Positions 1 through 6,296 of a stretch of DNA of 8,206 nt are shown here, in pieces. Every line of letters starts with the position of its first letter. The first letter of the stretch is position 1. Under the pieces are notes generated by a model. That model was not told the DNA's origin and did no database searches. It saw only the letters and a program-made list of their open reading frames with translations. The DNA comes from Phycisphaerales bacterium UBA1926 (GTDB lineage Bacteria; Planctomycetota; Phycisphaerae; Phycisphaerales; UBA1924), in the NCBI GenBank assembly GCA_002337215.1, contig DDFO01000022.1, forward strand, positions 212,331 to 220,536, in the 5' to 3' direction. Position numbers and translations under genes: made by a program.

Positions 1-409
1 TCTCGAGCACGCAGGTGACGAACAGGTCGAGCCATCCGTCGTTGTTGTAATCGGCGACCGAGACCCCGGAGTGACGCACGCCCGGGCTGTCGGTCCCCCA
101 GGCCGCGGCCTGCTCGGTGAAGGTGCCCGAGCCGTCGTTGATGTAGAGCTGGTTGACCCCGAGCGACCCACCCACGACGAAGATGTCCTGGTCGCCGTCG
201 CGGTCGAAATCGCCCACGCCCGACCCGCCCAGCATGATCTGGAGGCCGAACCCATTGGGCGCGGCGTGCCCGCCGGTCAGCCCCACGGCCTGTGCCTTCT
301 CGGTGAACTGGAGATCGCCCGCGGAGGCCGAGCTCGCGAATGCGGCGAGCATGACAGCGGAAAAGGCGGCCGGTCGAATAGCGGTGCGTGTCGCGGCGTG
401 GGTCTTCAT
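1..409 (-). CDS. Secreted FG-GAP/VCBS repeat protein, N-terminal part (runs off the left edge)
   Basis: Reading the minus strand from ATG at 409 gives 136 codons with no stop before the window edge, so the gene is partial. Residues 1-30 form a signal peptide: a basic start (MKTH...R), a hydrophobic stretch around 14-25, and an ASA|G cleavage site near 30/31. Two calcium-loop motifs of the FG-GAP/VCBS type follow: DFDRDGDQD at 67-75 and DYNNDGWLD at 120-128, each followed by I/L-F-V, with LYINDGSGTF between them. This spacing is the blade pattern of a beta-propeller and resembles the CRTAC1/UnbV-type exported proteins common in planctomycetes. A GGGAG Shine-Dalgarno lies 9 bases before the ATG (positions 419-423), which supports this start. 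The protein is inferred to be exported, probably for adhesion or ligand binding. The specific role is unknown and the C-terminal domains are outside the window. Confidence 0.88.
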   Translation of the reverse strand, partial: MKTHAATRTAIRPAAFSAVMLAAFASSASAGDLQFTEKAQAVGLTGGHAAPNGFGLQIMLGGSGVGDFDRDGDQDIFVVGGSLGVNQLYINDGSGTFTEQAAAWGTDSPGVRHSGVSVADYNNDGWLDLFVTCVLE

Positions 410-497
410 GGATCGGTGCTCCCCCGGGCGAGATCGTCTCCTGGGCCTGCGGACAGAAGGCCGGCCTGCGCGAACTCGCGATTCTCTCGTGGATACG

Positions 498-526
498 AGT
501 ATATGGGGCAGATTCGCGACCGCGAA
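498..526 (-). promoter_or_regulatory. Candidate promoter with overlapping dyad for the FG-GAP gene
   Basis: On the minus strand TATACT (503 to 498) matches five of six bases of the sigma-70 -10 box. TTCGCG (526 to 521) sits 17 bases upstream as a poor -35. Positions 513-526 form a dyad with 6-base arms, TTCGCG-AC-CGCGAA, covering that -35, so it could be an operator. A second small dyad, CTCGT-GGAT-ACGAG (486-499), lies just downstream. A start near 491 would give a leader of about 80 bases before the ATG at 409. Nothing else was recognised in the 294-base gap 410-703; no clear trpS promoter stands out. Confidence 0.35.
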
Positions 527-691
527 GCGGTTTCTCGGACGGGGCGACTCTTCCGAGAGATCGACGTCTACGGCGCTAAACTCACGACCCGGCGTGGTCG
601 GGCGGCGACGCCCGGCGTGTCGCTCTGCACGCCCGATATTCCTCAGTCTCGATCACGATCGCAGCCCCTTGCGGTCGATTGTCAGTTCCCC

Positions 692-696
692 GGAGG
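692..696 (+). promoter_or_regulatory. Shine-Dalgarno that fixes the trpS start
   Basis: GGAGG lies 7 bases before GTG at 704. The reading frame stays open upstream as far as 71 but shows no TrpRS-like sequence there, so this site and the following conserved ILTGDTPTGKLHLGH set the start at the GTG. Confidence 0.8.
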
Positions 697-703
697 CCGA
701 CCC

Positions 704-1771
704 GTGTCCAAAGCCCGCATCCTCACCGGCGATACCCCCACCGGCAAGCTCCACCTCGGTCACTGGGTGGGCTCGGTCGAGAACCGGGTAAAGCTCCAGG
801 ACAAGTACGACTGCTACTTCCTGATCGCCAATATGCACGCGTTTACGACGCGGGCCGACAAGCCCGACGAGATCCGGGCGAGCACGCTGGAGATCGTCAA
901 GGACTGGCTCGCCTGCGGGATCGACCCGGACAAGAGCACGATCGTGCTGCAGACCGAGGTCCCGGGGATCGCCGAGCTGACGTGGTACCTCGCGATGCTG
1001 CTGCCGTTCAACCGGGTGATGCGGAACCCGACGCTCAAGACCGAGATCGAGGACAAGGAACTGGGCGACGGCTACTCGTTCGGCTTCCCCATGTACGCCG
1101 TGGGGCAGTGCGCCGACATCCTGATCTTCCGACCCGAACTGGTTCCGGTGGGCGAGGACCAGGTCGCCCACATCGAGCCCTGCCGAGAGGTCGCCCGGCG
1201 GTTCAATCAGCTCTACTGCGGCGTCGACTCGCACCTCGACGACGAGGACTATGTCAAGGAAGGCGGGCTCTTCCCGATCCCCAAGGCTGAGGTGGGGCGG
1301 GTTGGGCGGCTTCCCGGCGTGGACGGCCGGAAGATGTCCAAGAGCCTCAACAACGCGATCTATCTCAGCGACTCGTTCAAGCAGATCAAGAAGAAGGTCG
1401 GCAAGATCACGACGGGCCGGCAGACGATGGACGAGCCGGGCGATACGACGAACCTGCTGTTCGACTACGTGCGCGCGTTCATCCCCGATGCGGGCCGAAT
1501 CGCCGAGCTCGAGACGAAGTATTCCGAGGGCGACAACATCGGGGACGGGCATATCAAGGCCGAGGTGTCCGAAGCGATCGAGGCGATCATCGCGCCCAAG
1601 CGCGAGACACGTGAGAAGTTCGACACCCCCGAGGGCGAGGCGAAGATCGTCGAGATCATCAAGGCGGGGACCCGGCGGGCGAACGAGGTCGCCGAGGAGA
1701 CGCTGTACGAGGCGAAAAAGGCGATGAAGATCGACTTCGGGGCGAGAAACCTCTCGCCACGAAATCCCTGA
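704..1771 (+). CDS. trpS: Tryptophanyl-tRNA synthetase
   Basis: The 355-residue product is a class I aminoacyl-tRNA synthetase that charges tRNA-Trp with tryptophan using ATP in the cytoplasm. The HIGH-type signature is HLGH at 17-20 within TGDTPTGKLHLGH. The second signature, KMSKS, is intact at 210-214, followed by LNNAIYLSD. The segment GEDQVAHIEPCREVARRFN matches the conserved TrpRS stretch before the KMSKS loop. Length is slightly above the usual 330-345 residues; part of the excess is a ten-residue tail (GARNLSPRNP) whose DNA forms a hairpin. The start is GTG with a good Shine-Dalgarno. Two in-frame TGA codons end the gene (1769-1774). It is transcribed away from the FG-GAP gene and is 118 bases from the next gene on the same strand. 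No T-box leader was seen upstream. Confidence 0.97.
   Translation: MSKARILTGDTPTGKLHLGHWVGSVENRVKLQDKYDCYFLIANMHAFTTRADKPDEIRASTLEIVKDWLACGIDPDKSTIVLQTEVPGIAELTWYLAMLLPFNRVMRNPTLKTEIEDKELGDGYSFGFPMYAVGQCADILIFRPELVPVGEDQVAHIEPCREVARRFNQLYCGVDSHLDDEDYVKEGGLFPIPKAEVGRVGRLPGVDGRKMSKSLNNAIYLSDSFKQIKKKVGKITTGRQTMDEPGDTTNLLFDYVRAFIPDAGRIAELETKYSEGDNIGDGHIKAEVSEAIEAIIAPKRETREKFDTPEGEAKIVEIIKAGTRRANEVAEETLYEAKKAMKIDFGARNLSPRNP
1741..1758 (+). terminator. Hairpin overlapping the 3' end of trpS
   Basis: GGCGAGA-AACC-TCTCGCC is a perfect 7-bp stem with a 4-base loop, inside the last codons of trpS. No U-run follows immediately; the only T-rich run (CTTTTT, near 1788-1793) is about 30 bases further on. 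It may be a 3'-end stability hairpin or a weak terminator rather than a classical intrinsic terminator. Confidence 0.35.
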
Positions 1772-1818
1772 TGAGGCTCGATTCCCGCTTTTTACCAAGG
1801 AGCGGCGCATCAAATGCT

Positions 1819-1846
1819 TTGGAGAAGAACAGCGCTCTTGTATGCT
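1819..1846 (+). promoter_or_regulatory. Candidate sigma-70 promoter for the exported protein
   Basis: TTGGAG (1819-1824) and TATGCT (1841-1846) are separated by 16 bases, each matching four of six consensus positions. Transcription would start near 1853, giving a leader of about 37 bases before the ATG at 1890. This supports separate expression from trpS. Confidence 0.4.
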
Positions 1847-1889
1847 CGTCTCGCGATCCCAAGCTCTGTGGGACCAATGGAGGAGTGAC

Positions 1890-2519
1890 ATGATGTCCAG
1901 GAACCTGCCTGTTTCGGCGGCCGTGCTCGTGGTCGGCTCGCTCTGCGGGCCCGCGGCGGCGCAGCTCTACACACTCGAGTTCGGTGGTGAGATCGAGAAC
2001 TTCATCGCGTCCGCGAACGGCGCGGATCAGTTCCCGTTCTCGATGACCGCGCACGCCGACCCGCTGCTCTACCACTTCGAGTACGACATCTCTGCAGCCC
2101 CCGTTTCGTTCCTGGGCGAGCGACCGATCTACGAGTTCGAAGACGGGAACTCGTGGGTCCGGCTCGGCGACACCACCGTTGTGCTCGACGGAATCCGGAT
2201 CACCGTGGGGAGCGTGAACGGGGAAAGCCTGCTCTACGTCGATGGCTGGGTCGAGTCGCTCGACTTCACCGCGACCGCCGAACTGTTCGGGTTTGCCGAG
2301 ATCCCCAATGCGCTGCCGACCTCGATCGACCTCGAAGACTTCAACTCGGCCCGGAATCTCTACGCCAACAACGACGCCAATCAGTTCCTGCTGCCGATCG
2401 TCCTCGGATCGCTCGATTCAGCATCGATCGTCCCGGCGCCGGCGGGAATGTTCGTTCTTGCGTTGGGCGCAGCCGTGGCACCGCGTTGCCGTCGGGACGG
2501 ATCCCGTCGCGGCCGCTGA
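1890..2519 (+). CDS. Exported protein with PEP-CTERM-like C-terminal anchor, function unknown
   Basis: The 209-residue product starts at ATG 1890, 6 bases after GGAGG (1879-1883); a second ATG follows at 1893. Residues 1-24 form a signal peptide (hydrophobic 8-19, AAA|Q cleavage near 24/25). The body is rich in acidic and aromatic residues with alternating hydrophobic stretches, consistent with beta structure, and I recognise no catalytic motif. The C-terminus has the three-part layout of a PEP-CTERM-type sorting signal: VPAPAG at 181-186, a short hydrophobic helix to about 199, then an arginine-rich tail. The Glu of the classical PEP motif is replaced by Ala, a form I associate with Phycisphaerae proteins. 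By family knowledge, an exosortase-type enzyme elsewhere in the genome would process it. Its stop is one base from the convergent stop of the acyltransferase gene. Confidence 0.8.
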   Translation: MMSRNLPVSAAVLVVGSLCGPAAAQLYTLEFGGEIENFIASANGADQFPFSMTAHADPLLYHFEYDISAAPVSFLGERPIYEFEDGNSWVRLGDTTVVLDGIRITVGSVNGESLLYVDGWVESLDFTATAELFGFAEIPNALPTSIDLEDFNSARNLYANNDANQFLLPIVLGSLDSASIVPAPAGMFVLALGAAVAPRCRRDGSRRGR

Positions 2520-2520
2520 G

Positions 2521-3165
2521 TCAATCGGGTCTCGAGACCGCCGGCACGCCCACAGCCGTCGCCCCGGCCTCGATATCACCCAGCACCACCGCGCCCGCCC
2601 CGATCGTCGCCCCGGCGCCGATCGTCACGCCCTGGATGATGCGGGCGCCGAGCCCGATCATCGCGCCGGCGCCGATCGTGACGTTGCCGGCGAGCGCCGC
2701 TCCCGGGCAGATATGGGCAAAGTCGCCGACGACGCAATCGTGCTCGATGATGGCACCGCTGTTGACCAACGCGCCCCGGCCGATCGAGGCCCCTGAACTC
2801 ACGATCGCGCCGATGCAGACCTGGGCCCCCTCGGCGATCGCCGTGGAGGTTTCGACCATTGCACGCGCGTGGACCAGCGCTTTCGGTATGCCCCCGAACC
2901 GCTCGGCTTCCCCGGTTGACGTTCTCCGGAGCGTGTTGCTCCCGATCGCGATTGCGACGCGAGGCGATTCGAGATCACCCAGCGTGTCCATGCCCCGCAG
3001 GACGGCGTAGCCGTCGGTGAATTCGGCGGTCACCGGGTTGGCGTTCTCGCCCGTCTGCGGCTCGATGAACCCCATCACCCGCTCGCCCGCGGAGAGGGCG
3101 AGGTCGAGCACCACGCGGGCGTGCCCTCCCGTTCCGATGATCCAGATTTCATTGGTCGTGCTCAC
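2521..3165 (-). CDS. NeuD/PglD-like sugar O-/N-acyltransferase (left-handed beta-helix)
   Basis: The 214-residue product has the two-part build of the NeuD/PglD family. A small Rossmann-like N-domain contains IIGTGGHARVVLD (residues 9-21) and AIGSN (73-77). A left-handed beta-helix of hexapeptide repeats follows from about 100 to 208 and ends in VGVPA. The family's active-site histidines appear present: H15 in GGHA, H142 in IEHDC and H151 in FAHICPGA. The 9-residue spacing of the last two equals that of the PglD catalytic region as I recall it. Members transfer acetyl or related acyl groups from acyl-CoA to nucleotide-activated or surface sugars; the substrate here cannot be read. The start is GTG at 3165 without a clear Shine-Dalgarno. 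It lies 13 bases after pyrE on the same strand, so translational coupling is likely. No aminotransferase or glycosyltransferase partner is in the window. Confidence 0.9.
   Translation of the reverse strand: MSTTNEIWIIGTGGHARVVLDLALSAGERVMGFIEPQTGENANPVTAEFTDGYAVLRGMDTLGDLESPRVAIAIGSNTLRRTSTGEAERFGGIPKALVHARAMVETSTAIAEGAQVCIGAIVSSGASIGRGALVNSGAIIEHDCVVGDFAHICPGAALAGNVTIGAGAMIGLGARIIQGVTIGAGATIGAGAVVLGDIEAGATAVGVPAVSRPD
2612..2679 (-). repeat. 14-bp direct repeat, period 54, inside the beta-helix coding region
   Basis: CCGGCGCCGATCGT occurs at 2612-2625 and again at 2666-2679, exactly 54 bases apart. That is 18 codons, one full coil of a left-handed beta-helix, and both copies encode TIGAGA (residues 163-168 and 181-186). 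The conserved DNA may reflect coil duplication or simply the same codon choice for the same motif. Confidence 0.7.
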
Positions 3166-3186
3166 TGTTCAGACCCGCTCACTGTT
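3160..3186 (-). repeat. 10-bp direct repeat spanning the pyrE stop and acyltransferase start
   Basis: GCTCACTGTT occurs at 3160-3169 and 3177-3186, 17 bases apart. On the minus strand the upstream copy contains the pyrE TGA stop (3179-3181) and the downstream copy contains the GTG start of the acyltransferase (3163-3165). Confidence 0.75.
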
Positions 3187-3805
3187 TCGATCCATGGCCG
3201 AGCCCGAGTTCCGAGACAGTCACCAGCGGCTGGTACAGATCCGCGCCGCCCTCGATCCCGGCTGAACCCAACGCCTCGGCGATGGCGGCCTCCCCGCCCG
3301 ATTCGCGATCGAGCACCGCGAACGCCTTGACGACGGTGTGCCCCGCGTCCTGGGCGACCTTGATCGCCTTGATGAGCGAACCGCCCGACGTGACAACGTC
3401 ATCGACGATGACGACGCGCTGCGGCGATTCGGGAAGCGGGCCCTCGATCAGTTTCTGGGTGCCGTGAGATTTGGGGGCCTTGCGGACGACGAAGACGGTG
3501 GTCGGCCGGCCCTTCTCTTCGGCCCGCATCCCGTAGCAGGCGGCGATGGGCGTCGCGCCCATGTCCATCCCGCCAAGGGCGTCGAACTCAAGGTCGGCGG
3601 TCTCGTCGAGCAGCGCGTCGGCGATGAGGGTTGCCCCCTCCCCCGAGAAACTCACGAGGCGGATGTCGCAGTAGTAGTCGCTCTTCGCCCCGCTCGCGAG
3701 GGTGAAATCTCCCCGCGTCACGGCCTTGTCGAGGATGCACCGGGCAAGAGCCGGGTGGCGGGCTCCCTGCAGAGCGGTCGAGCGATCGTGCTGGGTGGTG
3801 GTCAT
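3179..3805 (-). CDS. pyrE: Orotate phosphoribosyltransferase
   Basis: The 208-residue enzyme makes orotidine monophosphate from orotate and PRPP, the fifth step of de novo pyrimidine synthesis, in the cytoplasm. FTLASGAKSDYYCDIR (34-49) matches the conserved N-terminal PyrE segment. RKAPKSHGTQKLIEG (108-122) is the flexible catalytic loop with its Lys and His residues. VVIVDDVVTSGGS (131-143) is the PRPP-binding motif of type I phosphoribosyltransferases. Length is normal for bacterial PyrE. The frame stays open far upstream (to 6121), but that part is antisense to glyS and shows no PyrE homology, so ATG at 3805 is taken as start. No Shine-Dalgarno precedes it, while a -10-like TAGAAT lies only 5 bases away. 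It is first in a two-gene unit with the acyltransferase and is divergent from glyS across 81 bases. Confidence 0.95.
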   Translation of the reverse strand: MTTTQHDRSTALQGARHPALARCILDKAVTRGDFTLASGAKSDYYCDIRLVSFSGEGATLIADALLDETADLEFDALGGMDMGATPIAACYGMRAEEKGRPTTVFVVRKAPKSHGTQKLIEGPLPESPQRVVIVDDVVTSGGSLIKAIKVAQDAGHTVVKAFAVLDRESGGEAAIAEALGSAGIEGGADLYQPLVTVSELGLGHGSKQ

Positions 3806-3810
3806 ACCCG

Positions 3811-3816
3811 ATTCTA
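3811..3816 (-). promoter_or_regulatory. Candidate -10 box giving a leaderless pyrE transcript
   Basis: TAGAAT on the minus strand matches five of six -10 positions and ends 5 bases before the pyrE ATG. Transcription from it would begin at or beside the ATG, which fits the absence of a Shine-Dalgarno. No recognisable -35 lies 16-18 bases upstream, so the call is tentative. Confidence 0.35.
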
Positions 3817-3886
3817 ACGGGTCCATCCGCCGGGGCTCTCCCCTACACTTGCCGCCCCAAGAGATCCAAGACCGGAGTTCCGAACG

Positions 3887-5497
3887 ATGACCGACGCCGC
3901 TGCCGCCACCGATACACAGTCCGATACCGTCCAGACCAAATCCATGGACGACATCATGGCCCTCTGCAAACGCCGTGGGTTCATCTTCCAGGCCTCGGAG
4001 ATCTACGGCGGCATCCAGGGCTTCTGGGACTACGGCCCGCTCGGCGCCCAGCTCAAAAAGAACCTCCGCGACGCCTGGTGGAACGATGTCGTGATGATGG
4101 GCTGCAACGGGCAGAACGGCCCGAACGGCAAGCCCGTCGAGATCGTCCCGCTCGATTCGTGCATCATCCAGAACCCGAAGGTCTGGGAGGCGTCGGGCCA
4201 CGTCGCTGGGTTTAACGATCCGATGGTGGACTGCCGCGAGTCCAAAAGCCGGTACCGGGCCGACCATCTGATGTGCCTCGGTGAGAAGGGCGACAAGGAA
4301 GGCCAGATCTACGCGTACGTCGAGAGCGACGACGATTCCTACGCCGCGGCCCGCAAGAAACTCGACAAGTACAAGAAGCGCACGCTGACAGACGACGAGG
4401 TCGACACGTGCGCATTGACCGATCTCGGTGCCGACGAGCTCGCGATCACGGTCGGCCCGGACGCGAAGGAGGCCGGCACGCTCACCGAACCCCGCGCTTT
4501 CAACCTGATGTTCGACACCATCACCGGCGCGATCCGCGACGAGGCGAACAAGGTCTACCTCCGCCCCGAGACCGCGCAGGGCATCTTCATCAACTTCAAA
4601 AACGTCGTGGACACCACCCGCGTGGGCGTCCCGTTCGGCATCGCCCAGACCGGCAAGGCCTTCCGCAACGAGGTGACGCCCCGCAACTTCACGTTCCGCA
4701 GCCGTGAGTTCGAGCAGATGGAGATCGAGTTCTTCTGCCACGCCGACGACGCGGAGGCGTGGTACGCCTTCTGGCGCGACTGGCGGATGCAGTGGTGGCA
4801 GGACCTGGGCCTCGCGGGCGAGAACCTGATCATGCGCGAGCACGACCGCGACGAACTCGCCCACTACGCCAAGGAGGGTGCGGGCACCGCCGACGTCGAG
4901 TACCGCTTCCCCTTCACCGCCCCCGGCTACGGCGAGCTCGAGGGCATCGCCCACCGGACGGAGTTCGACCTCAAGCAGCATCAGACCCACTCCAAGAAGA
5001 AGATGGAGTACCACGATACGACCCGGGGCGAGCCCCTCCCCAACGGACAGCCCAAGGGCGAGTGGTACCTGCCCCATGTCATCGAGCCGTCGGCCGGCCT
5101 CGACCGCGGCGTGCTCGCGCTCATCTGCGAGGCGTACACCCCCGACCCGGATCGCGCGAGCAAGGTCTTCATGAAGTTCCACCCGCGAATCGCCCCGATC
5201 AAGGCCGCGGTCTTCCCGCTCGTCAAGAAAGACGGCATGCCCGAAAAGGCGAATGAACTGCGCCGCGAACTGGTCCAGAAGTTCGGCCGCTACGGTGCCA
5301 TCGAGTTTGACGAGAAGCAGTCGATCGGCAAGCGGTACGCCCGTATGGACGAGGCGGGCTGCCCCTATTGCTTCACCATCGACGGGGACACGATGGCGGA
5401 CGGGACCGTGACGGTCCGCGATCGGGACACGCAGGACCAGAGCCGGATGCCGATGGCGGACGTCGCGGGGTTCCTCGCAGAGAAACTGGGCCTCTAG
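3887..5497 (+). CDS. glyS: Glycyl-tRNA synthetase, dimeric (alpha2) type
   Basis: The 536-residue class IIa synthetase charges tRNA-Gly in the cytoplasm; it is the single-chain form, not the separate alpha/beta type. RRGFIFQASEIYGGIQGFWD (29-48) is the family N-terminal signature. YLRPETAQGIFINFKNV precedes motif 2 (FRNEVTPRNFTFRSREFEQ, from 259). Motif 3 is EPSAGLDRGVLAL from 400. The C-terminal anticodon-binding domain runs from about 433 to 530 and includes SIGKRYARMDEAGCPYC and TVTVRDRDT. ATG 3887 has a CGGAG Shine-Dalgarno 9 bases upstream; the first 19 residues are Ala/Thr/Asp-rich, so Met20 is a possible alternative start. A TACACT box (3844-3849) may be its -10, without a clear -35. 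In the insertion between motifs 1 and 2, the cysteine pairs that many family members carry look degraded (DCRESK, and GPDAKEAG where CPxCG is usual). Its stop overlaps the convergent gene's stop. Confidence 0.97.
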   Translation: MTDAAAATDTQSDTVQTKSMDDIMALCKRRGFIFQASEIYGGIQGFWDYGPLGAQLKKNLRDAWWNDVVMMGCNGQNGPNGKPVEIVPLDSCIIQNPKVWEASGHVAGFNDPMVDCRESKSRYRADHLMCLGEKGDKEGQIYAYVESDDDSYAAARKKLDKYKKRTLTDDEVDTCALTDLGADELAITVGPDAKEAGTLTEPRAFNLMFDTITGAIRDEANKVYLRPETAQGIFINFKNVVDTTRVGVPFGIAQTGKAFRNEVTPRNFTFRSREFEQMEIEFFCHADDAEAWYAFWRDWRMQWWQDLGLAGENLIMREHDRDELAHYAKEGAGTADVEYRFPFTAPGYGELEGIAHRTEFDLKQHQTHSKKKMEYHDTTRGEPLPNGQPKGEWYLPHVIEPSAGLDRGVLALICEAYTPDPDRASKVFMKFHPRIAPIKAAVFPLVKKDGMPEKANELRRELVQKFGRYGAIEFDEKQSIGKRYARMDEAGCPYCFTIDGDTMADGTVTVRDRDTQDQSRMPMADVAGFLAEKLGL

Positions 5498-6246
5498 TCC
5501 TCGCCGGTGTCGGCTTTGGTGCGGTGCCGGTTCGCGAATCGGCACCGCCGGAGCCCGATATAGGCGAGCACCTCGAACGCGAACAGCCCGACGAGCAGCC
5601 CGGCGACCACGACCACGACACCCGTCGGGAGAAGCATCTCGACGAGCGTGCCCGCGCCGATGAGGATCCAGCCGAGCAGCCAGACGATCGACCCGGCGAG
5701 CCAGCCGAGAGTCGCGTGCGAGCACACGGTCCCTGCGATGTCGCGGGTGACACGGAAGCCGCGGCGCGCGCCGATGAACCGGAGCCCGCACGTCTCGATC
5801 CACGTCAGGACGATCAGCAGCACGCAGACGATTGTGGCCGCCATGATCGCCGCGAGCGCCGACACGCCCGTGGAGAACAAGGCGGTCACGATGTCGAGCT
5901 GGGTGATCCACCACGGGACCCAGCCGATCACGACGGCGAAAGAGACGACCAGCCCCGCGGCCATGCAGCGAGCAGCCGTGCGCTTGCCCGCGACCTCCGA
6001 ATCCTCGATTCGCATGGACGCCCAGGTCCGAAGCGGGCGGCGCGCCAGGGTCAAGAGCGATGCAGCCTGATCCCGCCGCTCCGGGAGGCTCTCCGCCACA
6101 GCCTTGCCGCACTCGGGGCATTGCCCGTCGCGCGGCATTCCGTCGATCACATACCCGCAGGCCTCGCAGAGCAGCGTGTCTTCATCGATCCCGTCGCGCA
6201 TCGCCAACGGTACGGCCCGCCGGTCGTCCAGATCCGCAACGTTCAC
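5494..6246 (-). CDS. Zinc-ribbon, four-helix membrane protein, function unknown
   Basis: The 250-residue product begins at GTG 6246; an ATG at 6201 (residue 16) is the alternative. Neither has a strong Shine-Dalgarno. Two CxxC pairs, CEAC (27-30) and CPEC (43-46), flank GYVIDGMPRDGQ and form a small zinc ribbon of the 'C-x-x-C-G-Y...C-P-E-C-G' kind often seen at the start of planctomycete membrane proteins. After a charged linker come four predicted membrane helices at about 92-112, 127-150, 180-201 and 208-231, then a short basic tail. An arginine-rich loop (156-168) lies between helices 2 and 3. The reaction or partner cannot be read from the sequence; topology resembles small Yip1/RDD-like membrane proteins only in outline. 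The stop interlocks with the glyS stop, and the start faces the GNAT gene across 50 bases. Confidence 0.8.
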   Translation of the reverse strand: MNVADLDDRRAVPLAMRDGIDEDTLLCEACGYVIDGMPRDGQCPECGKAVAESLPERRDQAASLLTLARRPLRTWASMRIEDSEVAGKRTAARCMAAGLVVSFAVVIGWVPWWITQLDIVTALFSTGVSALAAIMAATIVCVLLIVLTWIETCGLRFIGARRGFRVTRDIAGTVCSHATLGWLAGSIVWLLGWILIGAGTLVEMLLPTGVVVVVAGLLVGLFAFEVLAYIGLRRCRFANRHRTKADTGED

Positions 6247-6281
6247 CCAGCAGTTCTCATCCCATCGCCCGTGATTCCCGA

Positions 6282-6287
6282 TAGACT
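6282..6287 (+). promoter_or_regulatory. Candidate -10 box giving a near-leaderless GNAT transcript
   Basis: TAGACT lies 9 bases before ATG 6297 in the 50-base divergent gap, so transcription would begin about 2-3 bases before the start codon. No Shine-Dalgarno is present between the box and the ATG. No good -35 was identified. Confidence 0.35.
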
Positions 6288-6296
6288 GCGATTCCG

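Noticed and set aside
71..703. Upstream in-frame extension of trpS
   Set aside because: It overlaps the FG-GAP gene on the other strand and the gap, lacks TrpRS similarity, and GTG 704 has a GGAGG site and the conserved N-terminus.
410..703. Possible T-box leader before trpS (an ACCGCG stretch is present)
   Set aside because: The T-box core TGGNACCGCG, a specifier stem and an anti-terminator/terminator pair were not found; ACCGCG here belongs to a small dyad. The 81-base gap before glyS is too short for one.
653..1891. 412-codon minus-strand frame opposite trpS
   Set aside because: Shadow of trpS caused by high G/C third positions; no recognisable domain and no good start context.
3806..6121. 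Very long minus-strand frame upstream of pyrE (would make a 980-residue protein)
   Set aside because: It is antisense to glyS and part of the membrane-protein gene in another frame, is compositionally odd, and shows no domain. It is a GC-rich shadow frame; PyrE homology begins near 3805.
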